Shown in pieces: positions 35,301-44,193 of a stretch of DNA of 64,000 nucleotides. Both the position numbers and the translations under genes were made by a program. Source of the DNA: a bacterium. GTDB lineage: Bacteria > Electryoneota > RPQS01. Each line of letters opens with the position of its first letter. The first letter of the stretch is position 1. The notes beneath the pieces were generated by a model. That model worked only from the letters and a program-made list of their open reading frames with translations, was not told the DNA's origin and searched no databases. The stretch is taken from contig DASXUQ010000010.1 in NCBI GenBank assembly GCA_036504735.1, positions 186,001 to 250,000 of the forward strand, read 5' to 3'.

Positions 35301-35644
35301 TGCAGGGTGTTGGAGTTGGTTTCGAAGTCAGCGCAAAGCGGAACGACTGCCAGCGACTCGGGGAACGCAAGGAGGTACATGCGTAAGGTCGGCAGTTGGC
35401 CTTCCACTGTTGCCGCATACTTGGAACAGAGTGAACTTAATGCGGCGAAGCTCGTGTCCGTCTTCACGACGAGCATCGCTTTGCCTTTCACCATCTCCAC
35501 ATCTTGGCCGTTCCACGTCTCTGTAGTTGTGTTCCATTGGCCGAAAGCTACGCTTGCCCATAGTAATATCATACCGGCCGCACATCTGCATATCCACCCA
35601 CACTTGAAGAAGCGTTGAGCACCCACATTGACCTCCAGTTTCAT
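32336..35644 (-). CDS. Secreted subtilase (S8) with beta-helix and type IX sorting tail
   Basis: 1,102 residues. A signal peptide ends near residue 36. The S8 peptidase domain (about 165-470) has D172 in AILDTGVP, H219 in GHGTHVAGI, the oxyanion Asn in CGNELGG and nucleophile S416 in GTSMSSPAVAG. Residues about 485-760 are right-handed beta-helix repeats (IEACTNYGI, ITHNTIRNCGRGG). A helical stretch follows, then the final 75 residues with YPNPFNNTVNIQFEL and SSGVYFYRFQAG, a type A sorting domain for the Por system. It should be exported and anchored at or shed from the outer membrane, acting on extracellular protein. The ATG overlaps the preceding gene's stop (ATGA). Confidence 0.92.
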   Translation of the reverse strand: MKLEVNVGAQRFFKCGWICRCAAGMILLWASVAFGQWNTTTETWNGQDVEMVKGKAMLVVKTDTSFAALSSLCSKYAATVEGQLPTLRMYLLAFPESLAVVPLCADFETNSNTLHCCPDIIFHPQTADSCWSLQWSFKNTGQGGGTIGADMMIEEAHAICRGSRSTRLAILDTGVPTYDSVLTHPDLADSTRIILDTLGYPSYGNPPFPERAFDDVRGHGTHVAGIALAEENSYGVVGVCPACTGLIVKMVYQNDPDAWTMAVCITHADVSRHAQILNISYSVPVHDNPALDVAIDAAGQHGALLAFACGNELGGTDCDYPANLADDAGRSYVLAIAGTNPNDERLEGESCTHTGCFHSRAGHSVTVAAPGGGLGDCSNDACMDIVSDRAPHAEDSCRWMCTEYPAELVQYMEGTSMSSPAVAGIAGLLKSYDSTLSASQIRSILEQSADDILQPGPDTVSGYGRVNAFKALLRAPGVKTLATNLTIRPHIYDPHSPNYAGSGDSPYYIEGGLIVPAGKTLTLQPGVRLTFGPGATLEVLGTLVVNGTASDSVRLEPSGTGTWGPINVHGYQSSLMMSYGVVRGGGIFVYKPTPGCVVNNSHLYDCGVGLDISSANMLVDSNLIEACTNYGIRGATSQGTITHNTIRNCGRGGVFWVGDDPNTGEAALFDHNTIVSNGTGTSPIAGCYFNTTTARLTCNRIALNLPYQIKCENAANIVLNQYGQASAGNYVGAGQSALWCGSCGFTCICEDPPAGFAPLVYLSTSYPLLNSGFNTFHFDVNGTYMYDVSQRCRIVKQHNVKENYFEPDNSAPSSTNKHFCPTTGFVGQPSASGTTCGTLIITEKDPAFAAYSDAAASELNSSYSTASEGYRAMLDQYPDDEAALWAARGALRTGLHTVPSGTVLFDSLYTLWADTTRPMAVRYAGRREAVWALIAAQNYVAATTELQTILAEPAGEDSLWAAVASDIVSLLSTGGPQVQSTPASAHRRLSDFYDRLNHRMGRPSDQEVLDSQPVVQSEKLCKAYPNPFNNTVNIQFELTADAAVRLDVFNLLGQKVATLVNQPMKAGSHTYSWSGESASSGVYFYRFQAGTHVETQKLMLLK

Positions 35645-36852
35645 TTGAGCAGAATTATTTTTGCAGGCGGGATGATTTCCCGGCTGCCATTTGTGATTGT
35701 AGCCTTAAGAAAATAGATGCCGGAAGACAGCCCCGGCGGGTTCAGCCACACCGAGCCGGGACGCTCCACCTCTTGCGTATAAACTTCCCGGCCCAAAAGA
35801 TCATAGATCTGTAGCATGGCAGGCCGATCATAGGTGACCACAAAGCCGCCATTGCTGGGGTTGGGATAGACCGTCAGGGCGGGCGTAGCCGGGAGTGGCC
35901 GGACAGGCGCGGTGGCATCGGGGACGCCCGACACATAGATTCCCGCCCCATTGATGGCCAGGCAATGGTCAGGTGCGGCAGACAGCAGGATGGCTGGAAC
36001 GGTGTTGGTGGTATCCGCCTGCCACTCGGTCAGGTCGTCGGACACCTTGAAATAGCCTTCGTCAGTGTAAACCAGCAGGCCGGTCTCCGTATACGCGATG
36101 GCAGCTCCGATCGTGATGTAATCCGGAAGCGGGAATACCAAGGTATCCCCCGTCACCTCATCATAGCGGCCGATGTGGTGATAGCCGAGGGCATAAACCC
36201 ACGGCTGCACAGGATGGTACGCCGTACCTTGAATCGCTTCCTCAACTGACAGCACAAGCCGGAACGTGCTGTCGGGAATGCTGACGCGCCACAACGTGTA
36301 GTCCGCCGTATAGTAGAAAACTTGCGGCGCGTTGCGCGCCCAGAAGAACGGATGAAAGTCCGTCGGCCCGCCGAACCACGTCCAATGCTGGCCGCTGTCG
36401 CGCGAAATATAGATGGAGCCGTTACCCTCTGGTTCGCTCAGGGTGACCCAAAGAGACGTATCGGCTGGGCAGATCATAAAATCGTTGGTCCCGCCCCCAA
36501 ACCACGTCCAGGTGGAGTCCTCAATTTGCATGTAGATTCCGTTATCGGTAGCGGCAAAGAGGTTGGACCGGCAGTAGGGGTAGGACACCAGCCGGAAAAT
36601 GCGGCGGCCGCGCAGCCCAAGATAGTGCCAGACCGTATCCGTTTCCGCACAGGCCCAGACCCCGCCCCCTTGCGGATCTCCCACATGCGCATACGCTCCG
36701 GCCAGCACCTGCGAGCGGTCCGCCGGGTCGATGATGGCACAGTACATCAAAGGTGACGGCTGCCCAAGGAACCGCCACGGGTCCTGACACGCGCAAGCCT
36801 CTCCCAAGAAGAGGCCCCAAGCCATCAAAGCAAGCCAAATCAGAGTCTTCAT
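35641..36852 (-). CDS. Secreted beta-propeller-like protein with type IX sorting tail
   Basis: 403 residues. Signal peptide (MKTLIWLALMAWGLFLGEA). The body has repeated blades with Asp-box-like segments (YISRDSGQHWTWFGG, TDNGIYMQIEDSTWTWFGG), as in sortilin/BNR propellers. The last 80 residues (LTVYPNPSNGGFVVTYDRP, GIYFLKA, KIILLK) are a type IX sorting domain. No catalytic motif is visible; it is probably a surface or adhesive protein. It is translationally coupled to the subtilase gene. A leader with a terminator-like hairpin lies upstream. Confidence 0.85.
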   Translation of the reverse strand: MKTLIWLALMAWGLFLGEACACQDPWRFLGQPSPLMYCAIIDPADRSQVLAGAYAHVGDPQGGGVWACAETDTVWHYLGLRGRRIFRLVSYPYCRSNLFAATDNGIYMQIEDSTWTWFGGGTNDFMICPADTSLWVTLSEPEGNGSIYISRDSGQHWTWFGGPTDFHPFFWARNAPQVFYYTADYTLWRVSIPDSTFRLVLSVEEAIQGTAYHPVQPWVYALGYHHIGRYDEVTGDTLVFPLPDYITIGAAIAYTETGLLVYTDEGYFKVSDDLTEWQADTTNTVPAILLSAAPDHCLAINGAGIYVSGVPDATAPVRPLPATPALTVYPNPSNGGFVVTYDRPAMLQIYDLLGREVYTQEVERPGSVWLNPPGLSSGIYFLKATITNGSREIIPPAKIILLK

Positions 36853-36872
36853 AGCTTCATATCTCCAAAGCC

Positions 36873-36975
36873 CAACAAAAAAGCGAACGGCCTTGATTTA
36901 CAAGGGGTTCGCTTTGAATAGTCGAATGCAGCCACACCGCCTCCCGTCCCTAAGGTGTATAGCCAAATGATGTTG
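36873..36975 (-). ncRNA. Candidate leader RNA or small RNA with intrinsic terminator
   Basis: A consensus promoter at 36981-37009 would start an RNA near 36974. It contains a hairpin (ACACC/GGTGT, 15-base G-rich loop AGGGACGGGAGG) and then a strong terminator about 60 bases later, still before the ATG at 36852. This layout is that of an attenuator or riboswitch, or of a free small RNA of about 100 bases. No known riboswitch class is recognised. Part of the loop (AGGG) can pair with CCCT of the terminator stem, a possible antiterminator. Confidence 0.45.
36877..36915 (-). terminator. Intrinsic terminator in the leader of the propeller/subtilase genes
   Basis: On the minus strand AAAGCGAAC (36915-36907) pairs with GTTCGCTTT (36888-36880). 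An inner CTTG/CAAG stem extends the hairpin, and a six-T run follows. It lies 25 bases before the coding start. Confidence 0.8.
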
Positions 36976-36980
36976 GTTCC

Positions 36981-37009
36981 AATATAATCTATCGGTGGCG
37001 GATTGTCAA
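36981..37009 (-). promoter_or_regulatory. Consensus promoter TTGACA-N17-TATATT
   Basis: TTGACA (37009-37004) and TATATT (36986-36981) on the minus strand with an ideal 17-base spacer. It reads toward the leader RNA and the two secreted-protein genes. The 378-base stretch between 36853 and 37230 holds only this promoter, the leader and the terminator at 37135. Confidence 0.8.
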
Positions 37010-37134
37010 GCCTTTTCGCATAAACAGTGGCAGTTGAAGATCGAATATGGATTTGCGTGTGAAACGGGAAGGAGTTGCATCCGGCACTCGCTGCAGGTGT
37101 GATCCTGTGCTGCCCTTCTCTTGACGGCCTTCAG

Positions 37135-37170
37135 AAAAACGGAACGGGCGGCCCTTGCGGGTCGCCCGTT
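37135..37170 (-). terminator. Terminator of the large secreted-protein gene
   Basis: AACGGGCG (37143-37150) pairs with CGCCCGTT (37163-37170), extended by CCC/GGG. On the minus strand the stem is followed by CCGTTTTT. Confidence 0.85.
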
Positions 37171-37230
37171 CTAATCCTACAGATTGAGATCCTTCTGCCC
37201 GAAGACGGGCGTCAGGATGACCCTAAAGGG

Positions 37231-39693
37231 TCACTTCATCAACAACATCTTGTGGGCAGCGCTGAAGCTGGCGGACTCGATGCGGTAGATATAGACGCCG
37301 CTCGAAAGCGAGCTGGCATCGAAGTGAGCGGTATAGGAACCCGGAGCCACCTGGCCGTCAACCAGCGTCGCCACTTCCTGGCCCATGACGTTGAAGACCT
37401 TCAGCGTCATACGTTCGGTGCGCGGCACGGAGTAACGGATTTCCGTGGTGGGGTTGAAGGGGTTCGGGAAGTTCTGCTCGAGCGTCCACTGCGCCGGGAT
37501 CACGTGAGTGTTGTCCGAGACGGCGTTGGTCGAGACGATGGTGGCGTGGATGTTGTAGAAGTAGTTGGCCGTCGCCGGGGCGCCGGTGCCATTCCACGTG
37601 TAGTTGTGAGCATCATCCCACGGCTGGGAATCATCACCCAGAATGGCCGGGAATGCCGTATCGGCCGTGCTGACGGTCTCAATCCAAACCCAGAACGGGC
37701 CGGTGAGGTTGTGCAGCGTGGCTTCACTGTGCGTGTCCACGGTCTTCCACTGATCCGGGCCGGTTTCGCTGGAGGCCACGGTGATCAACTGATTGTACAG
37801 GGACGTTCCGGGAACGCCGGCGTTGTCGGCATAGACATGATAGCGGATCGGCAGATCGCCGGGCTGGCCCATGTCATACTGCGCGAGCAGGCCGGTCACA
37901 TTGTAGGTTCCCACCACCACGGAGTCGGTCTGCGGGGTGAACTTCACCAGCGGGCCGGTGCCATTAGCGTAGTTGAATCTCCAGTGCACCGTGCGGTTGT
38001 CATAACCGATTTCCGGTTCGGCGGACGCCGGCTGCAAAACGACGTTATTGACGATAGAGGAGTCGTTGCTCAGATTCTCGTCCGTGCTGAGTTGTGACCA
38101 CGCCTTGATGGTGTAGGTGCCGGCCGTGTTCAGGGTCACGTTACCGATCTTGGTGACGGTAGCGCCCGGCTCCAGCGAGAACTGGGTGAACGGACGGTTG
38201 GTCTGGCCATTGGCAATCACGCGGAAAAACGCAGGAATGCTGTTTTCCGCCGTCTGGCCGACGTTCTGGAAGTAGGCCTTGACGCGGATCGGGCGGCTGA
38301 CCATGTTGGGGTACTTCACCTGGAAGGTGTAGCAGGTCACGTCATTGGGGAAGCCAGCCGTGTAGTCGAGGGTAAAACCGTCGAACTTGGGGCCGACATC
38401 CACGGTGTTGTGATTGCTATCCGACTGGAACGTGAAGCGGAACTTCAGCACGTTGCCGAGCAGCGCGGAGAAGTTCATGGGGTTCTGATAGGAGGAGTCG
38501 AACCCTGCCCACGTCGGCGGCAGATCCGTGTAGACGAAGTTCTGGGCCGGCGGCGGCTCGCAGGTCGGGTTGGAAACCGCGCACCAGCTACGGCCGGAGT
38601 CGATGGAGACTTCCATGCCCCAGTAGTCGCAACGAGCGGGGAAAGAGTCGCATTGAACCACACCCGTGCAGGCCACGTCGGCGATCAGGGTGCCGTTGGC
38701 GTGATTACGGGTATCCATAAGCGGCGACTCGAGCACCGTATGCATGTTGGCATTATACTGGCTGTTCGAAGCGTTATTGCACACGACAATGTGCGAGCCT
38801 GCCGGGGAGGAGGCATCGGTGGCAATGCGCCAGAGATTGCCGCCTGTGGGCAGGTTGGTGCTCGTCGTCCACTGGCCAACCGCATTGCAGTCGTCGGAGA
38901 ACACGGTGTCCGTGGCGCCGGTCTGATAGACGCGGATGTTGTCGACTTCCCAGCCGAACATGGAGGGGATATCAGGAGTCGAGGTGGCCGGATCCGAGGC
39001 AAAGGCAAAGCGCAGTTTCACATTCTGGCCAGCCCATGCGGAGAGGTTCACCGTCTCCTGATGCCACGTGGTGCTGGCACCACACCAACCGGGCACGTTG
39101 ATGCCTTCATGGTGCTGGAAGCCGAAGCTATAGAGGCTTGTGCGATCATAGGCCGGACTCAAAGCTGTTGAAGGAACAACAGTCCACGTGGCGCCACCGT
39201 TGGTGGAGATGCGGAGATTGCATCCGTCCCAACCGTTGTAACTGGGGGGATCAAATGGGCCTGTGGGCGTCTCCACACTGTAGCGGTGCCAGAAAACCAT
39301 GCCGGGAGTCGTCGCCGGAAGCTGAACCGGCGGGCTGTCGAGCACCCAGTATTCGGCATCATGATAGCCATTCAAACCATTGGTGGTGTCGCCGACCCAC
39401 CAGGAGGTCCCGGTGCCGCCGAAGGCATTGAAGTCATCAATGTGCCACGGGGATGGGGCTGCGGTCAGATCGATAGGCGTCCAGCCATCAAGGTCTCCGG
39501 TCTCCCAGTTCTCAAAGTAGATGTTCTCATCCAGAGCGCGGCCATGCGGGCGCACGGTCACGTTCGTCGCCCGTTGTACTTCCGGGCTTCTGTGCTGAAT
39601 ATCACCGATCAGTGTGTTCGTCATGCCGGCAAAAGCCGCCATCGTAAGGCACACGGTGCAGAGCAGCATCCAAACAGGCAAACGTCGAGTCAT
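37231..39693 (-). CDS. Large secreted protein with type IX sorting tail
   Basis: 820 residues from ATG 39693. The GTG at 39723 is rejected because it contains the GGAGG site. A signal peptide (LPVWMLLCTVCLTMAAFA) is followed by beta-sandwich modules. Two contain MAM/jelly-roll-like patterns ending in GWEVDNIRVYQTG and FDGFTLDYT, and a CARDB-like region has PIRVKAYFQNVGQTAENS. The end (FPNPFNPTTEIRYSV, SSGVYIYRIES, KMLLMK) is a type A sorting domain. No enzyme motif is visible. It is probably an abundant surface or released protein, perhaps carbohydrate- or protein-binding. It has its own promoter and terminator. Confidence 0.85.
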   Translation of the reverse strand: MTRRLPVWMLLCTVCLTMAAFAGMTNTLIGDIQHRSPEVQRATNVTVRPHGRALDENIYFENWETGDLDGWTPIDLTAAPSPWHIDDFNAFGGTGTSWWVGDTTNGLNGYHDAEYWVLDSPPVQLPATTPGMVFWHRYSVETPTGPFDPPSYNGWDGCNLRISTNGGATWTVVPSTALSPAYDRTSLYSFGFQHHEGINVPGWCGASTTWHQETVNLSAWAGQNVKLRFAFASDPATSTPDIPSMFGWEVDNIRVYQTGATDTVFSDDCNAVGQWTTSTNLPTGGNLWRIATDASSPAGSHIVVCNNASNSQYNANMHTVLESPLMDTRNHANGTLIADVACTGVVQCDSFPARCDYWGMEVSIDSGRSWCAVSNPTCEPPPAQNFVYTDLPPTWAGFDSSYQNPMNFSALLGNVLKFRFTFQSDSNHNTVDVGPKFDGFTLDYTAGFPNDVTCYTFQVKYPNMVSRPIRVKAYFQNVGQTAENSIPAFFRVIANGQTNRPFTQFSLEPGATVTKIGNVTLNTAGTYTIKAWSQLSTDENLSNDSSIVNNVVLQPASAEPEIGYDNRTVHWRFNYANGTGPLVKFTPQTDSVVVGTYNVTGLLAQYDMGQPGDLPIRYHVYADNAGVPGTSLYNQLITVASSETGPDQWKTVDTHSEATLHNLTGPFWVWIETVSTADTAFPAILGDDSQPWDDAHNYTWNGTGAPATANYFYNIHATIVSTNAVSDNTHVIPAQWTLEQNFPNPFNPTTEIRYSVPRTERMTLKVFNVMGQEVATLVDGQVAPGSYTAHFDASSLSSGVYIYRIESASFSAAHKMLLMK

Positions 39694-39771
39694 CAGTGTG
39701 TTCTTCCTCCGTCGGGTTATCACTCGATCCGCATCATGCGGACCTGTGGAGTAGCAAAGTGCATTTGAAAT

Positions 39772-39800
39772 AAAATAATCAATTCCATAGGCATAGTCAA
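39772..39800 (-). promoter_or_regulatory. Promoter TTGACT-N17-TATTTT of the large secreted protein
   Basis: TTGACT (39800-39795) and TATTTT (39777-39772) on the minus strand, 17 bases apart, in an AT-rich patch. The transcript would start about 70 bases before ATG 39693. Confidence 0.6.
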
Positions 39801-39851
39801 GTTTTATCGTACTGCGGTTTCAGTACTTCAGACACCCCTCAAAGGTGGTCA

Positions 39852-40235
39852 TCATACAATTTTTCCAATGATATAACCAATGACGATGCCAATCAGAAAG
39901 ACATAGGTCAGCACACGGGAATCCACGACCGAGCGGGAGTGTCCCCTTTGGGCCAGAAAGATGGCCGCAAAGTACCCCGCGCCGTTCATCAGCCAGAGGA
40001 AGGGAATGGAGAGTGCCTTCAAGATGAGTGGGCCGGCCCAGGGGATAAGGCCGAGAATGGCGATGAGCCCGGTAAAAGCCGACGTCAGCAGTCCCACCAA
40101 TGCGGCAATTGCTGCCACCAGACTGCCCTTGAGGCCCAGCAACCAGCCGACCAATACGACCAGCAGAGTGACGGCCAGCGCGATCAGGGTGCGCCTGTAT
40201 TGGGCCCAAATGATAGCGATTCTTGGAGTATACAT
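39852..40235 (-). CDS. Small integral membrane protein (hypothetical)
   Basis: 127 residues with about four hydrophobic segments: 15-35, 38-62, 65-95 and 108-125 (ending VFLIGIVIGYIIGKIV). The N-terminus is basic and cytosolic. AGGAAATT precedes the ATG. A +1 frame on the same strand is also open but codes for a polar, unlikely sequence. No family recognised. Length and topology recall small holin-like or stress-response membrane proteins. Confidence 0.7.
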   Translation of the reverse strand: MYTPRIAIIWAQYRRTLIALAVTLLVVLVGWLLGLKGSLVAAIAALVGLLTSAFTGLIAILGLIPWAGPLILKALSIPFLWLMNGAGYFAAIFLAQRGHSRSVVDSRVLTYVFLIGIVIGYIIGKIV

Positions 40236-40263
40236 AATTTCCTATCCACTAATTGCTATGCAA

Positions 40264-40292
40264 AAGATACGCCCATCCGCAACCATTTGCAA
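40264..40292 (-). promoter_or_regulatory. Promoter TTGCAA-N17-TATCTT(TTG) of the small membrane protein
   Basis: TTGCAA (40292-40287) and TATCTT (40269-40264) on the minus strand with a 17-base spacer. Predicted start about 22 bases before ATG 40235. Confidence 0.55.
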
Positions 40293-40412
40293 GCGGCACG
40301 CCGGAGGAAAGTTATTCGCAGCCATGCCCACTGCACCATAGAAAACCGGCGATAAACATTTAGGTCTTTGTTTCTATTCTTATTGGTAAGCAGTTGTCCG
40401 CTACTATGGAAA

Positions 40413-40436
40413 GACCCCGCTCGGAAAAGCGGGGTC
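40413..40436 (-). terminator. Terminator of the hybrid kinase gene
   Basis: GACCCCGCT (40413-40421) pairs perfectly with 40428-40436 over 9 bases. On the minus strand a short T-run follows. It lies 30 bases beyond the kinase stop. Confidence 0.75.
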
Positions 40437-40465
40437 ACCATTGTTCGAGAATGTCGGCGCAGGAA

Positions 40466-43400
40466 TTAGCCGCGCAAGGCGGCGGCAATTCGCAGCAAGT
40501 ACTCCCGGGTACCTGCCGGCTTCTGGATGATGTCCTTCACGCCGATTGCTTCCAGTTCAAGGCGCAGCTCCGGTTCGAGGTAACCGGTCGTGGCGATGAC
40601 TTTCAACTCCGGTCTGTGCTGCATCATCCAGCGAATGGCATCGGTTCCGGCAAGGTGGGGGAGACCGAGATCGGACAGCACCAGATCAACCTCCAACATG
40701 TGCTGTTCGAACAGGACTACCGCCGACACTCCATCGCGGGCAACCAGTGTCTTGTAGCCGGCAGCCGTCAGGGACGTGACCAGAAGTTCGGCCAGACTGG
40801 CCTCGTCTTCAATAATCAGGATGGTCCCCTGCCCCTGTGTCAGCACTTCCGTCTGTCGCGGCTTCGCGGGACTCGCGGTCACGTTGGGCGGGACGGGAAT
40901 GTAAAGATGAAAGGTGCTGCCTTTCCCAAGGTCCGACTCCACGCCGATAAACCCCTTGTGGTTGCGTACAGCGCCGTAGGACACCGCCATGCCGAGGCCG
41001 GTGCCTTTGCCCTTTTCCTTGGTGGTGAAGAAGGGCTCGAAGATCCGCTGCCGCGTGACCGCGTCCATTCCGGTTCCGGTGTCGGTAATGTCAATCAGGA
41101 CATAGGAGGCGGCCGAGGCGTCTGCAAAGGAGCGGCGGACCGTCGTGCCATCCACGACACTTGTCTGGATCGTCATCACACCGCCGTCCGGCATGGCATC
41201 GCGGGCATTGACGCAGACATTCAGGAGGGCCTGATGAACCTGAGCGGCATCGGCCATGATGAGGGGCAGGGATTGGCCGGGAAGGAAACGGACCTCGATG
41301 GTACGCGGAAAGGTCTCTTGCAGCATCCTCCGCAGCTCCTTCAGCATCACGTTGAGGTCCAAGGGTCCGTACACGATGTCGCTCTTGCGGGCGAAGGTCA
41401 ATATCTGCCGGACCAGTCCCGCGCCGCGATCCGCAGCAGCTTCCATGGCGGTCAGGCCTTTCTGCACGTTCGCAGGCAGGCCTCCACTGGTTTGCAGCAT
41501 GCTCACATAGCCGAGAATGATCGCCAGAATATTGTTGAAATCGTGGGCGATGCCGCCGGCGAGTGTGCCGATGGATTCTAACTTTTGGGCCTCGAAGACC
41601 TGCCGCTGCAGAGACTGTTTTTCCTCCTGCGCGCGGGCCCGCTCCGTGACGTCGCGCACGATTCCGAGGACCGCGTGCTGGCCGTCCCAGTCCACGAGGC
41701 TGAGGCGTGCTTCCGCGGGGAAAGATGTACCGTCCTGCCGCTGCATGTCGCCTTCCACGAAGACATAGCCGATGGATGCCAATTGTTCGCCGATGCGGCG
41801 CGGCTGATCCGGCGTTGCCGGGACAGCCACATGGGAAACGGTCATGGAGGTCAGCTCGGTGTGCGAGTAGCCAAGTGCCTCGCAGGCGCTGCGGTTCACG
41901 GCGATGATCTGCCCGCTCTCTCCGACCAGGAAGATGGCGTCGCCGGCGCATTCGAACAGTTGGCGGAACCGCTCTTCGCTGTGGTGGAGTGCGGATTGGG
42001 CCTCCTCGCGTTCCCGCAGCGTACGCAGAGCCAGAATGCCATAGGCGAGATCGTCGGCCAGTTCCTGAAGCAGGTAGACCTCAAGGTCGTCGAACGCCGT
42101 CGGCTTGGAGGAGTACAGCGCCAGTGTTCCCAGCGGCGTCCCGGACGTCTTCAGCGGCAGAATGATGAAGGACGGACAATGGCGGTCATCCACGCCGAAT
42201 CGCAGGGTCAGGTCCACCAGGTCTCCACCCGTATCCTGCGCAACATAGACCTCCCCCTGCCGCAACTTGTCGATGATGGATGCTGTCCGGTCGGACTCCA
42301 GGATCGACGCGATTAACAGGTGTCTTTCGTCTTCATCACTGTCAAGCCCGTAGTGAGCTGCAGGAGTAATACGGGAGAAATCGCCGTCCGGGACGGACCC
42401 TACCCATGCAAGGCGGTAGCCGCCGATTTCCACCAGTGCGTGGCAGACCCTGTGGAGGAGCACCTGCTCTTCCTGAGCGCGCACCAGGATCTCGTTGCAG
42501 GCGCCGATGGTCCGCAGGGCGCGGTTGGTCTTGCGCAGCTCCATTTCGACTTGGGCGCGCACGATGGCTGAACCGATCAGGTCCGCCGCCGTGCGCAAGG
42601 CATCCACCTCGGAGACGGTCAGCTCGCGTTCCTCGCGCACCTCCGCGAGGGCGATATTTCCCCACCAGTCAGCGCCGGCGAAGATGGGCAGCATCGCCAC
42701 CGTGCGTGCGCCGGTGGCCTCTAAGGCGGCGCGCTCACCCGCCGGCAGATCGCGCACATACTCACAGATCAGGTCTCCCTCAGAGAGGACATTGATCCAG
42801 CGCGAAAAGGCGCCGCCGTTGAGGGAAGCGAAGGGACCGTTTGCGGACTCCCCTTCCGGCACAACCAGATCCTTAGCGCGCCAGCAGAAACGCAGCGCAA
42901 AGCGCACACAGTTCTCTTCGTCGCGTTCCACCTCTGCAAGGTATAGATGACTGACGTTTACGGCAACCCCGAGGCGGCGCAGAATTCCGGGAATCCGCGT
43001 GCGCCAGTCGCCGGGCTCGAGAAACTGATCGGCGGCGAAATTCACAGCACTGAGAATCCGCTCGCGCCGCAGGGCTGCGGCCTCGCGGCGGCGTGGCTCG
43101 GTCAAGTCCCGGAGAGTGATCAGCAGCAGCGTAGTACACCCGGAGCGCAGGGGAGTGACCGTCAAGGCCGCGTCGAACATCGTGCCGTCCACACGCCGTA
43201 CCGTGCACTCGATCCGCTCCGGGGTGCCTGCGAGAGCGGTGACATACAGACTGCCGATCCGGCTTCCGTCCGCATCATCGGTGGACGTGTCGAGCACAAA
43301 GGATTCAATGGGGCAGCCGATCAGATCATCGCGGGCGCCGGAAAGCGCGGCGGGGGCGCTGTCGCTGCAATCGCAAATCATGCCATCCTTCAGCAAGAGC

Positions 43401-43498
43401 GCCGCGTCCTCGAAGCCATTGGCGATCTCGCGGAACAGGGTGTAAAGATCGGTAGAACCGGAATCCGGCTCGTGACGAAAATGAGGAGCAATCGTCAT
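40466..43498 (-). CDS. Hybrid sensor histidine kinase PAS-GAF-GAF-PAS-HK-REC
   Basis: 1,010 residues, no membrane segment. PAS at 18-135; GAF-like at 148-315 and 325-490; PAS at 505-620; short coiled coil to 640. The HisKA H-box has H652 in [13 protein letters not shown], and the ATPase has [16 protein letters not shown] and [11 protein letters not shown]-terminal receiver (890-1008) has D943 and K in IIQKPAG. It should be an active cytosolic kinase that passes phosphate to its own receiver. No partner regulator or HPt lies beside it; the HPt encoded at 25327 is a possible acceptor. Confidence 0.93.
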   Translation of the reverse strand: MTIAPHFRHEPDSGSTDLYTLFREIANGFEDAALLLKDGMICDCSDSAPAALSGARDDLIGCPIESFVLDTSTDDADGSRIGSLYVTALAGTPERIECTVRRVDGTMFDAALTVTPLRSGCTTLLLITLRDLTEPRRREAAALRRERILSAVNFAADQFLEPGDWRTRIPGILRRLGVAVNVSHLYLAEVERDEENCVRFALRFCWRAKDLVVPEGESANGPFASLNGGAFSRWINVLSEGDLICEYVRDLPAGERAALEATGARTVAMLPIFAGADWWGNIALAEVREERELTVSEVDALRTAADLIGSAIVRAQVEMELRKTNRALRTIGACNEILVRAQEEQVLLHRVCHALVEIGGYRLAWVGSVPDGDFSRITPAAHYGLDSDEDERHLLIASILESDRTASIIDKLRQGEVYVAQDTGGDLVDLTLRFGVDDRHCPSFIILPLKTSGTPLGTLALYSSKPTAFDDLEVYLLQELADDLAYGILALRTLREREEAQSALHHSEERFRQLFECAGDAIFLVGESGQIIAVNRSACEALGYSHTELTSMTVSHVAVPATPDQPRRIGEQLASIGYVFVEGDMQRQDGTSFPAEARLSLVDWDGQHAVLGIVRDVTERARAQEEKQSLQRQVFEAQKLESIGTLAGGIAHDFNNILAIILGYVSMLQTSGGLPANVQKGLTAMEAAADRGAGLVRQILTFARKSDIVYGPLDLNVMLKELRRMLQETFPRTIEVRFLPGQSLPLIMADAAQVHQALLNVCVNARDAMPDGGVMTIQTSVVDGTTVRRSFADASAASYVLIDITDTGTGMDAVTRQRIFEPFFTTKEKGKGTGLGMAVSYGAVRNHKGFIGVESDLGKGSTFHLYIPVPPNVTASPAKPRQTEVLTQGQGTILIIEDEASLAELLVTSLTAAGYKTLVARDGVSAVVLFEQHMLEVDLVLSDLGLPHLAGTDAIRWMMQHRPELKVIATTGYLEPELRLELEAIGVKDIIQKPAGTREYLLRIAAALRG

Positions 43499-44157
43499 AG
43501 TTGCCCTTTCGCCATCATGAGGCGACGCATTTTTCTAATCAGCATCGAATTGAAACCTGGAGTGTTTGGAGTTCAGGTGGCCACGGTTTTCAACTGGGTC
43601 TGATCCACAACGGCATAAAGCCAGAGAGTCTAATAGTTGTCCTGCGAGCGCCTTGGCGCCACCCGCTAATGAAATCAGAAATTTTGTATGAAAGATGCAG
43701 CGAAAAAGTTGTATATGCCTAAAGAAATCAAGTAATACTCGTGGAGCCAGAGCAGGAAAGATCGACAGGAATGCTATGAACCCTCATGATAGAGGAGTTA
43801 GAAGTCAAAAGCAATGGGGAAAGGCACATCATTATGCACCATTTGCGCTCGAAACAAATTTTCAAGTGCAGAGTTTTCTGCCACGCCTCTCTTGGTGTCA
43901 TTATCAGAGGTTCCGTCCCATGCAGCGTTCATGTGAGTCATTCGGCACAATCAGCGTTTTTTGGTTTGACTGGTCGCCTGAATGCGGCGAAAGTCGAGGG
44001 ATATGTTCACCAAAAATTGATCATATGTATAGAACTTATGGACTTCCACAATCGATCAACTAAAGGTAACTTATAGGGTTGTCTATGCTGACCGGATGTC
44101 AGAATCACCGAGCGGTCTTCAAATGCGACGAATTGCGCGTGCGATGGGGAAGGCAAG
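43499..44157. other. AT-richer intergenic region, no supported gene
   Basis: About 660 bases with visibly lower GC than the flanks. Three overlapping plus-strand frames exist (43501-43722, 43695-44063, 43786-44076). The last would code for 96 residues (start MIEELEVKSNGERH) with many ATA, AGA and AGG codons that neighbours avoid. None shows a recognised domain, and only the 43786 frame overlaps a GAGGAG. It may be a decayed or foreign fragment. The far end carries the lpxH promoter. Confidence 0.4.
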
Positions 44158-44188
44158 TTGATTTACCCCTTGAAACTTAGTATATTTG
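44158..44188 (+). promoter_or_regulatory. Promoter TTGATT-N17-TATATT(TG) of lpxH
   Basis: TTGATT at 44158 and TATATTTG at 44181-44188, with the same TTG-N20-TATATTTG spacing as the promoters at 27647 and 50130. The expected transcription start (about 44193) coincides with ATG 44194. Confidence 0.7.
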
Positions 44189-44193
44189 ATAAC

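Noticed and set aside
36873-36975. tRNA-like structure in the leader RNA
   Set aside because: TTCGA occurs, but acceptor and T-arm pairings cannot be formed. A hairpin plus terminator explains the sequence better.
39820-40209. Alternative frame overlapping the small membrane protein
   Set aside because: Its product is polar and Arg/Gly/Pro-rich. The other frame gives a coherent four-helix membrane protein with ribosome site and promoter.
43695-44076. Possible small genes in the gap before lpxH
   Set aside because: No domain, promoter or family support; kept only as a description of the gap and a finding.
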